The notes under the pieces are model-generated. The model did not search any database. It was not told the DNA's origin and saw only the letters and a list, made by a program, of their open reading frames with translations. From contig NZ_LR594671.1 of assembly GCF_901827185.1 (NCBI RefSeq), positions 5,450,001 to 5,514,000 of the forward strand: a DNA stretch of 64,000 nucleotides, in the 5' to 3' direction. Every line of letters starts with the position of its first letter. Within the stretch, counting starts at the first letter, position 1. The stretch comes from Variovorax sp. PBL-E5 (lineage in GTDB: Bacteria > Pseudomonadota > Gammaproteobacteria > Burkholderiales > Burkholderiaceae_C). The position numbers and the translations under genes were made by a program. Shown here piece after piece: positions 37,645 to 45,307 of this stretch.

Positions 37645-38267
37645 AGGCCGCGGAGTACGTTCGCGAGTTCCACCGCCGACTTGACTTCCATCTTCTCGAA
37701 CACGCGCGCGCGGTGGACTTCCACCGTGCGCACGCTGATCGAGAGCTGATCGGCGATCAGCTTGTTGGGCAGGCCCTCGACCACCAGCCGCATCACGTCG
37801 CGCTCGCGGTCGGTCAGCTCTTCGACGCGGTGCATCAGCCGGCGCCGGGCGCGTTGCGCCTCGACGGCGCGCAGCGAGGTGCCGAGCGCACCTTCGATGC
37901 GATCGACCAATGCGTTGTCCGAGAACGGCTTCTCGCAGAAATCGAAGGCGCCGCGCTTGACCGCATCGACGGCGGTCGGCACGTCGGCATGCCCCGTCAG
38001 GAAGATCACCGGCATGATGTCCAGCAGCCCGCGCTCCGCGAGCCGGTCGAACAGCACGAGCCCGCTGGTCCCCGGCATGCGCACGTCCAGCAGCAGGCAG
38101 TGCGGCTGATCGGACAGCGGCTCGCCGGCCAGGCGCGCTTCGAATTCCTCCGCGCTCGCGAAATGCTCGCTGGACAGCCGGCGCGAGCGCAGCAGCCAGG
38201 CCAGCGCCTCGCGCACGCTGGCGTCGTCGTCGACGATGAAGATCAGGGCATCGATCAGAGGTTGCAT
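37635..38267 (-). CDS. FixJ/NarL-type two-component response regulator
   Basis: This 210-residue protein has a receiver domain (residues 1-125) with acidic residues in IFIVDDDAS, the phosphoacceptor aspartate in CLLLDVRMPG near 59, and the lysine in FCEKPF. A LuxR-type helix-turn-helix follows at about 140-205 (LTDRERDVMRLVVEGLPNKLIADQLSISVRTVEVHRARVF). It follows its probable partner kinase gene by 34 bases on the same strand. Targets are unknown. Confidence 0.92.
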   Translation of the reverse strand: MQPLIDALIFIVDDDASVREALAWLLRSRRLSSEHFASAEEFEARLAGEPLSDQPHCLLLDVRMPGTSGLVLFDRLAERGLLDIMPVIFLTGHADVPTAVDAVKRGAFDFCEKPFSDNALVDRIEGALGTSLRAVEAQRARRRLMHRVEELTDRERDVMRLVVEGLPNKLIADQLSISVRTVEVHRARVFEKMEVKSAVELANVLRGLQP

Positions 38268-38301
38268 GAAGTGATGTACGTGGATTCGGCCGGGTGCGCG
38301 C

Positions 38302-40332
38302 TCATGCTATCGGCAAGGTAAAGCGAAAAACGGTGCCGCGCGGGCGATTCGGCTCGAACATCAGCGCGCCGCCGTGCTGCTCGACCACGGTGCGGCACAG
38401 GCTCAAGCCCAGGCCCATGCCATCGGAGCGCGTGGTGAAGAACGGGGTGAAAAGGCGCGCCGCCACCTCGTCGCTGATGCCGCTGCCGAGATCGGCCACC
38501 GAGAACTCGAGCCAGCGGCGCGCATCGGGTGCCGCGGCCGCGGTGCCGATGGCGCGCGCGCGCGCCACGCGCAGCCGCAGCACGCGGTCGACGAGTTCGG
38601 GCATGTCCATCGCCTGCATCGCGTTGCGCGCCAGGTTCAGCAGCACCTGCTCGACCAGCGTGCGGTCGCACACCACCCGCGGCAACCCATCGTCGAGCAC
38701 GACCTCGATGGCGACCCCCAGCTTGCGCGCCTGCAGGCCGACCAGCGGCAGCACCGCATCGAGCAGCACCTGCGGCGCGACCGCCTCACGCGTGCGGTCG
38801 CGCCGGCGCACGAAGTCGTGCACGCTGCGGATCACCTGGCCGGCACGGTCGGCCTGCTCGGCGATGCGGCGCACCGCCATCGCCACCTCGTCGTGGCCGC
38901 TGCCTTCCAGCAGGTTGAGCGAGCCGCTCGCATAGCTGGCGATGGCGGCCAGCGGCTGCGTGAGTTCGTGGCTCAGCAGCGAGGCCATCTCGCCGACGGT
39001 GGCCAGGCGCGCGCTGGCCTGTAGCCGCTCCTGGCTGGCGCGCGAGAGCTCCTCGATGCGGCGCTGTTCGCTGATGTCGATGAAGGCGCTCATCCAGCCG
39101 GTCTGCGCGCGCTGCGCGTTGCGCAGTGGTGCCTCGAAGATCAGCACCGGGAAACGGCTGCCGTCCTTGCGCATGAAGACCGATTCGAAGCCTTCGCGCG
39201 GCGGCACGCCGCCGGCCAGCCGCATCGCCTGGCGCTGCTGGTATTCGTGCGCCAGCTCGGTGGGCCAGTAGGGTGCCTCGCCGCCGCTTCGCATCAGTTC
39301 GTCGACGCTGAAGCCGACCATCTCGCAGAAGGCCGGATTGACGTAGGTGATGCGCCCCATCAGGTCGCGCGCGCGCAGGCCGGTGATGACCGAGTCTTCC
39401 ATCGCTTTGCGGAACGCGAGCGCATCGGCCAGGTGGCCTTCGGCGCGCAGGCGCATGCGCGTGTCGCGTGCGAGCAGCACCAACACCGACACCAGCGCGA
39501 TCGAGATGGCCGTCACCAGCGCGGTCAGCAGGTTCGGGAACAGATCGGGCGCGGCGCGCCAGCCGTCGACGCGCAGCATCAGGGTGGCGCCGGGCAGGTC
39601 GACCAGCTGCTGCGAGGTGAACACGCGCGTGCCGACGCGACGCGGCACGCCGATGGCCACCAGCCGGGTGCCGTCGGCCTCGGTGAACGCGACTTCCTGC
39701 CCGCGGCTGAGCGTCGGCGCGACCAGTTCGACCAGCAGGTCGCGCAGCGAGTAGGTGGCCACCAGGTAGCCGCCGGCGTCGATCGGCAGGCACAGCTCCA
39801 TCACCTCGAGGCCATTGCCCTGCGCGAGCGAGACGTAGTGGCTCGGCGAATAGGCCAGCGAACCGAGCTTGCGTGCGGCGGTGCAGGCGAGTGCGATGTC
39901 GGACTGGTCCGCCCCGCGGCTCGGCGGGTCGAACATGCTGCGGCGATAGGGCGTGTCGGCCGCGCCGACCGGCGCCAGCGCCGCATCGCGCCACTCGATG
40001 CGCAGCCATTCGCGATGCTCGCGCAGCAGGGCCGCCGCCTGGTCCAGCCAATGCTCGCGGCTGGGTGCGCCGGCCTGGGTGGCGCGCAGGTTCTGCGCAT
40101 TGCGCTGCAGTCCGCTGCGCAGGTCCGCCACCGCGTCGGCCGTGTCGCGGTCGAGCGTCGCCTGGACCTGGCTGACTTCATGGCGGCCGGCCAGCCACAC
40201 GACGGTGACCAGCAGCGCGAACACGAGCACGGCCAGCAGCGCCCACAGGAACCATCGCTGCCACAGCGACCGCAGGCCCGAGAAGGCGAGGCCGAGCGTG
40301 CGGGCGGCGGCGGGCAGCGCGAGCGAGGACAC
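38302..40332 (-). CDS. Sensor histidine kinase with periplasmic sensor region and PAS domain
   Basis: This 676-residue membrane kinase has one transmembrane helix at about 25-48 (FLWALLAVLVFALLVTVVWLA) and another near 265 (LLTALVTAISIALVSVLVLLA), enclosing a periplasmic domain of about 215 residues. A PAS domain (about 310-430, including ITYVNPAFCEMVGF) follows. The phosphoacceptor helix GEMASLLSHELTQPLAAIASYAS is near 450, and the ATPase end has DLGSGI and GMGLGLSLCRTVVEQHGG. This arrangement resembles DctB/FixL-like kinases. The signal is unknown, but a two-helix Cache-like sensor often binds small carboxylates. It lies between the nitrilase and regulator genes. Confidence 0.9.
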   Translation of the reverse strand: MSSLALPAAARTLGLAFSGLRSLWQRWFLWALLAVLVFALLVTVVWLAGRHEVSQVQATLDRDTADAVADLRSGLQRNAQNLRATQAGAPSREHWLDQAAALLREHREWLRIEWRDAALAPVGAADTPYRRSMFDPPSRGADQSDIALACTAARKLGSLAYSPSHYVSLAQGNGLEVMELCLPIDAGGYLVATYSLRDLLVELVAPTLSRGQEVAFTEADGTRLVAIGVPRRVGTRVFTSQQLVDLPGATLMLRVDGWRAAPDLFPNLLTALVTAISIALVSVLVLLARDTRMRLRAEGHLADALAFRKAMEDSVITGLRARDLMGRITYVNPAFCEMVGFSVDELMRSGGEAPYWPTELAHEYQQRQAMRLAGGVPPREGFESVFMRKDGSRFPVLIFEAPLRNAQRAQTGWMSAFIDISEQRRIEELSRASQERLQASARLATVGEMASLLSHELTQPLAAIASYASGSLNLLEGSGHDEVAMAVRRIAEQADRAGQVIRSVHDFVRRRDRTREAVAPQVLLDAVLPLVGLQARKLGVAIEVVLDDGLPRVVCDRTLVEQVLLNLARNAMQAMDMPELVDRVLRLRVARARAIGTAAAAPDARRWLEFSVADLGSGISDEVAARLFTPFFTTRSDGMGLGLSLCRTVVEQHGGALMFEPNRPRGTVFRFTLPIA

Positions 40333-40336
40333 GGCG

Positions 40337-41152
40337 TCAGAGCACCCGGTGCGAGAGCACAGGCAGTTGCACGCGCGCGCTGTCCACGCGCCCGGCGTCG
40401 ATATCGAACAGGACCACGCCCTCGCCGCTGGCCTGCTGAGCCGTCACCATGCCCCACGGATCGACCACCATCGACTGGCCCCAGGTCCGGCGGCCGTTCT
40501 CGTGCGTCCCGCCCTGCGCGGGCGCGACCACCCAGGCGAGGTTCTCGATCGCGCGGGCGCGCAGCAGCACCTCCCAGTGCGCGGCGCCGGTGGTGTGGGT
40601 GAACGCGCTGGGCACCAGCAGCAGATCGGCCCCCTGGCGCGCGAGCTCGCGGTAGAGCTCCGGAAAACGCAGGTCGTAGCACACGCTCAGGCCCACCCGC
40701 CAGCCGTGGCCGTCGCGCGAAGGCAGCTCGAAGGTCACGGGCTGGGTGCCGGGCGCGATCACGCGGCGCTCGTCGTAGCGCTCGCGGCCGTTGTCGAAGA
40801 AGAACAGATGGATCTTGTCGTAGCGCGCCACGCAGCTGCCGTCCGGCGCATAGGCCAGCGAGCTGTTGAAGACATGGTTGCGGTCGCTGGATTCCAGCGG
40901 CAGCGTGCCGCCGACGATCCACAGGCCGAACTCGCGCGCGGCATCCGCCAGGAAGCCCTGCACGGTGCCGGCGCCGGCGGTCTCGCGCAGGTCGAGCTTG
41001 TCGGTGTCGCGCGCACCCATCATGCAGAAATACTCGGGCAGCACGGCGAGTTCGGCGCCGGCGGCAGCGGCCTCGCCGAGCAGGCCGTGCGCACGGGCCA
41101 GGTTGGCCTCGCGGGCGATGGCGGACACCATCTGAATCGCTGCGACTTTCAT
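40337..41152 (-). CDS. Carbon-nitrogen hydrolase (Nit1-like, probable deaminated glutathione amidase)
   Basis: The ATG at 41152 gives 271 residues. The nitrilase-family triad is visible: Glu in VLPEYFCMMG, Lys in ARYDKIHLFFFD, and Cys in GLSVCYDLRFPELYR near residue 157. Overall motifs (Nit-type NENGR/THENGRRTWGQSMVVDPWG) match Nit1, which hydrolyses deaminated glutathione in metabolite repair. It is 4 bases upstream of the histidine kinase gene and 26 bases downstream of the yhdP-like gene, so it sits in a long co-directional run. Confidence 0.88.
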   Translation of the reverse strand: MKVAAIQMVSAIAREANLARAHGLLGEAAAAGAELAVLPEYFCMMGARDTDKLDLRETAGAGTVQGFLADAAREFGLWIVGGTLPLESSDRNHVFNSSLAYAPDGSCVARYDKIHLFFFDNGRERYDERRVIAPGTQPVTFELPSRDGHGWRVGLSVCYDLRFPELYRELARQGADLLLVPSAFTHTTGAAHWEVLLRARAIENLAWVVAPAQGGTHENGRRTWGQSMVVDPWGMVTAQQASGEGVVLFDIDAGRVDSARVQLPVLSHRVL

Positions 41153-41178
41153 GGCTCGTGTCTCCGTTCGTGGTTCTT

Positions 41179-44100
41179 CTATCGGGCGGGCGGCGCGCTC
41201 AGGGCTTCGGGCAGCAGGCGGCGCGGCACCTTCGTGATTTTGGGGTCGGTCCAGGTGCCGTCGATATGGAATTCCTGCGTCGTCGCCGCGATCAGCGGCT
41301 TGCTCAGCACCATCTGCGCGAGGAAGGTGCCCAGACCGATGGCGGGATTGATCGCGGTCGCCACCAGCGCCGCGGTGCCGGCATTGATCTCGGGCACCAC
41401 GACCACGCGCAGCTCCTGTGTCTCGTGCGCGATGTCGGCCGAGCCGTCCATCAGCACGGCGGCATTGACGCCCTTCATCTGCAGGTTGTTGGTGGTGGCG
41501 ACGCCGCGCGCGACCTTGGCATCGCCGCGCAGGAAATCGAAGGCGAAGCCCTGGCTGAAGATGTCGCGGAAGTCGAGCGTCAAGCGGCGCGGCAAGGCCT
41601 GCAGGCTGAGCACGCCGAGCAGCTTGGCGATGCCGGGCTCGGCCTTGAGGAACTGGCCGGACTCGACGTTGACCTGCAACTGCCCGCCCAGGCTCGGATA
41701 GTCGAGCGAGAAGGGCGAGCCGACCCATTGCAGCTGGCCGTCGAGCCGGCCGCGGCCGCGCCGCACCACGTCCTTCATGCCGAAGCGGTTGAGCAGCGCA
41801 CCGGCATCGCTGATCTCGAGCTTGAAGTCCATGGTGGTGCGGCGCGGCTCGATGTGGCCGCCGACAGGCGCCGCGCCCGGTGGCGCCACCCAGCTGCCCT
41901 GTGCGGAGAAGGTGGCATCGGGCGTGGTGAAGGCCAGCTTGTTGAGCCGCCATTCGCGGTCTGCGCCGCCGCGGTTGACGGCGTCGATCTCGGCGCGGCC
42001 GAGGCGCCGGCCGAGCAGTTCGAAATCGTCGACCACGATGTCGAGGGCGGGCAGCGTGCTGGGCTGCTCGTCGAGCAGCGACTCGACCGCGGTGGCCTCG
42101 CTCGGCGCGATCTTGAGCCGCGCGAGCCGGGCGTAGAGGCGTCCGGCCTGCGCCGGGCGGTATTCCGCATAGCCGCTGAGTTCGGTGGCATCGATGTTGC
42201 CGCGCCAGAGCGCGCCGTCGCGCGTGGCGCCGAGCACCACGTCGTGCAGCGTGCGTCCGCCGACCACGAGTTCCCGCGCGCGCACGGCGAGCGTGTTCGG
42301 CACGTAGGACGAGGCATCGTCGGCCGCGCCCGTGTTCTCGGCCGCCTCGGGCGCCTTGCCGGTGGCCTCGCCGAAGAGCGCCTGCCACGCCGGCACGTCG
42401 AGCCGCGCGAGCTGGATGTTGGCGGCCACGCCGCGCTCCGGCAGGGCGGCGGATTCGTCGGACGCGAGGCCGACGGCGATGCTGCCGCGCAGCACGCGAG
42501 CCTGGCTGCCCGAGATGTCGCGCACATAGGAGGCCGATCCGACGCGGCCGAGTTCGACGCTGATCTGGTCGCGCACCGGCGCCGAAGCGCCAGCGGCGCG
42601 GGCGTCGCGCTGCACGATCTTCTTCTCGATGCGAAGTGACATCTGCTCGTCGGCCGCCTTGACCAGCGGCGCGGGCAATTGCAGCGACAGCCCCTGCAGG
42701 TTGCTGGTCAGCGAGAACTCGGAGGCGCCGTCGCGCGCCGAGAAAGCCGCAGCGTAGGCCGTGCTGCCGCCGGCATGCTTGGCCAGACGTGCCAGCCAGT
42801 CGACCTCGCCGGCCGCGCGCAGGCCCTCAGCACTCGCGGTGCCTTGCGCGCGCAGGTTCAGTTCCTGGGTGGCGCCGTAGCGGCCGCCGCCATCCACGCG
42901 CACCGCGCCGCCCACGGCCCGGGCCCGCACGTCCGCCAGCGAGAAGCCGCTCTCGGTGAAGTTCAGCGTGCCGCGCACCTGGCTGAAGGCCGGCGCCTCG
43001 GGCACCAGCTGGAGATCGTTGTCGGCCAGGGTGATGCTGGCCTGGACCTTCGGCTTGTCGAGGCTGGCGAGCGGCAGTTCGAGATGCAGCCGGTAGTCGG
43101 CGCTGCCGGTGGCGCGGGCGCGCGCCAGCGCGGCGCCGGTCTCGCCGGCCAGCGGCGTGCCCACGCGCAGCAGCTCGGCGAGCGGGCCCTTGGCCTGCGC
43201 ATCGAGGCGCAGCAAGGGCGCGCGGTGCGACATGTCGGCGATCTGCGCGTCGGCCTTGGCGACCTCGATGCCGGGCGCGCCGGCGATGCGTCCGTGCGCA
43301 TTGCGCACCTGCATGCCGGCGCGTTCGAAGACCAGCTCGCCGGCGAGGCCGTTGAGCGCGGGCCAGGACTTGGCCGAGCCCGGCGCCGGTGGCACGTAGG
43401 CATAGGTCACGTCCGCCACGCGCGCGGCGATGCGGAACTCGCCTTGCCGCGGATCCATGAAGGGCATGTCGTGCAGGTCGCCCTTGACCTTGAAGTCGAC
43501 GCTGCTGGCCGTGCCCTTGACGACCGCGTCGCGCACGTAGTCGCGCGTGTGCTTCGGGATGTGCAGCGGCAAGTAGCGGAACACGCGGGTGCCGTCGGCG
43601 CGTGTCAGCTTGCCCTGCAGGTCGAGCACGCCGGGAAAGCGCGAGCCGCCGCGCGACTGCGCCGGATCGCTGGTGCGCCAAGTGGCCTGGGCCTCGCCCT
43701 CGGCATCGGCATTGGCGAAGCGCAGGCCGGCAACCTGGAGTTGCGCGTTGCCGCGATCGAACTTCCACTGCAGCTGGGTGGAGAGCTGGTCGACCGGGAC
43801 CATCGGCTCCTCGAACACGCCGGGCAGGTCGAGCGCACCGTTGGCGATCGAGACCGTGGCGCTGCCGCCGGCCTGGGTGGCGTCGAATTCGATCGTCGCG
43901 CCGCGCACACCGGGCGTGCCGGCCTGCGGTGAGGCGTCCGCCGTCGCCGACGCGGCGCTGGCCGCCGGCACTGCGGGCGTCGCGGCCGCGGCAGGCTGGG
44001 ACGCGATGCTGAACGCGCTCATCCGGCCGCGCGCCTGGTACTTGTCGGGCGCGCCGAGCGAGCCCTGCCAGCTGGCGTCGATGCGCTCGACCAGTCCGCG

Positions 44101-45282
44101 CGGGCCGTAGTCCTCGATCAGCTTGCGCGTGGCTTCGCCGAGCGGCAGCCGGTCGGCGATCATGGCCAGCGCCGCGAGGTCGAGCCGGTCGGCGCGCAGC
44201 GCGCCGCGTTCCGCGGCATGGCCCTTCGCGGGCGTGTGCTGGAACCAGAGATTGCCGCCGGGCCAGCGCATGCCGTCGGCGGTGTCGAACTGCAGGTCGG
44301 TGGTGGAGAACTCGAGCGTGTCGTCGGTCAGCCGGCCCGCAAGACGGCCGCTGACGTCGCGCAGCACCAGCGGCTGCAGACCCTTGCCGAGCGAGGTGTC
44401 GATGCGCGCCAGCGCCAGGTCGACGGCGCCGCCCGCGATCTCGCCGTCGCGGATGTCGGCCCACAGGCGCACCGCGCCCTCGCCTTCGTGGATCCGCGCA
44501 TCGAGATCGACGTAACTGCCGAGACGCGTGACATTGAAATGCGGAAGCTCCGCGTAGGCTTCGCCGCTCCAGCTCTGCCAATTGCCGCTGCGCATGGACA
44601 GCAGGGGCTGGCGGAACTGGCCGCGAAAGGTGAAGCGATCGCCCCAGCCGGCGGGCGGCGTGGCGTCGAGCCGCAACGCATGACGCCGGCTGCCGTTGCG
44701 GGCGATGAACTGCACGTCGGTCAGCAGGATCGGATCGGCGCCGCGCCGTTCGTCGGTCCAGCGCACGATGCCGCCCCGGATGACGAACTCGCGCTGTGCG
44801 AAGAACCAGTCGGCGGCGTCGCCGTTGCCGCTGTTCGTCTCGGTCGACATGTCCAGCCCCGCCACGTGGAGCCGGCCTGCGGCGTCGCGGCGCACGTCCA
44901 GCTGCGGCTGCTCGATGTAGAGCTGCTCGAAATTCAGCCGCCACAGAGAGCGCGGCGACACGCTCGCGACCACCCGCGCGAGGCGCAGCGCATCGCGGTG
45001 CTGCGCATCCTGCAATACCACGTCGCGCAACTCGAAGGAAGGAAACAGGCCGCTCGAACTGGCGCTGATCGACCCGATGCGCACGGGTACCCCGATGGCC
45101 CGGCTGGCTTGCGCCTCCAGCGCACCACGGTAATCGCCGATTCGCGGCACAATCCAGCTGTGTAGGACAACGACTGACAGCGCAAGCAGCAGCCATGCAC
45201 CGATCAGCAAACCCAGAAGCCAGCGCGCCGTGACAGCGGTGATCTTGAGCAGACGTGAAGGGGAAGACGTCGTGTCGTTCAT
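41179..45282 (-). CDS. YhdP-family AsmA-like protein (intermembrane lipid transport)
   Basis: From the ATG at 45282 this is a 1367-residue protein. It has an N-terminal transmembrane helix (WLLGLLIGAWLLLALSVVVL, about residues 22-42), then a very long region of beta-strand-rich AsmA/DUF3971 repeats with no further membrane segment, and a C-terminal AsmA-2 domain (GRGRLDGQLQW, FDFLRGDAKVARGVATTNNLQMKG). YhdP, TamB and YdbH form bridge-like grooves that move phospholipids between inner and outer membrane. It is divergent from glnE with only 25 bases between start codons, so at least one promoter must lie inside the other gene. A GTG-rich upstream extension to 45351 is unlikely. Confidence 0.9.
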   Translation of the reverse strand: MNDTTSSPSRLLKITAVTARWLLGLLIGAWLLLALSVVVLHSWIVPRIGDYRGALEAQASRAIGVPVRIGSISASSSGLFPSFELRDVVLQDAQHRDALRLARVVASVSPRSLWRLNFEQLYIEQPQLDVRRDAAGRLHVAGLDMSTETNSGNGDAADWFFAQREFVIRGGIVRWTDERRGADPILLTDVQFIARNGSRRHALRLDATPPAGWGDRFTFRGQFRQPLLSMRSGNWQSWSGEAYAELPHFNVTRLGSYVDLDARIHEGEGAVRLWADIRDGEIAGGAVDLALARIDTSLGKGLQPLVLRDVSGRLAGRLTDDTLEFSTTDLQFDTADGMRWPGGNLWFQHTPAKGHAAERGALRADRLDLAALAMIADRLPLGEATRKLIEDYGPRGLVERIDASWQGSLGAPDKYQARGRMSAFSIASQPAAAATPAVPAASAASATADASPQAGTPGVRGATIEFDATQAGGSATVSIANGALDLPGVFEEPMVPVDQLSTQLQWKFDRGNAQLQVAGLRFANADAEGEAQATWRTSDPAQSRGGSRFPGVLDLQGKLTRADGTRVFRYLPLHIPKHTRDYVRDAVVKGTASSVDFKVKGDLHDMPFMDPRQGEFRIAARVADVTYAYVPPAPGSAKSWPALNGLAGELVFERAGMQVRNAHGRIAGAPGIEVAKADAQIADMSHRAPLLRLDAQAKGPLAELLRVGTPLAGETGAALARARATGSADYRLHLELPLASLDKPKVQASITLADNDLQLVPEAPAFSQVRGTLNFTESGFSLADVRARAVGGAVRVDGGGRYGATQELNLRAQGTASAEGLRAAGEVDWLARLAKHAGGSTAYAAAFSARDGASEFSLTSNLQGLSLQLPAPLVKAADEQMSLRIEKKIVQRDARAAGASAPVRDQISVELGRVGSASYVRDISGSQARVLRGSIAVGLASDESAALPERGVAANIQLARLDVPAWQALFGEATGKAPEAAENTGAADDASSYVPNTLAVRARELVVGGRTLHDVVLGATRDGALWRGNIDATELSGYAEYRPAQAGRLYARLARLKIAPSEATAVESLLDEQPSTLPALDIVVDDFELLGRRLGRAEIDAVNRGGADREWRLNKLAFTTPDATFSAQGSWVAPPGAAPVGGHIEPRRTTMDFKLEISDAGALLNRFGMKDVVRRGRGRLDGQLQWVGSPFSLDYPSLGGQLQVNVESGQFLKAEPGIAKLLGVLSLQALPRRLTLDFRDIFSQGFAFDFLRGDAKVARGVATTNNLQMKGVNAAVLMDGSADIAHETQELRVVVVPEINAGTAALVATAINPAIGLGTFLAQMVLSKPLIAATTQEFHIDGTWTDPKITKVPRRLLPEALSAPPAR

Positions 45283-45307
45283 TGAGGATCGCGCTGTGCC
45301 AGGAATT

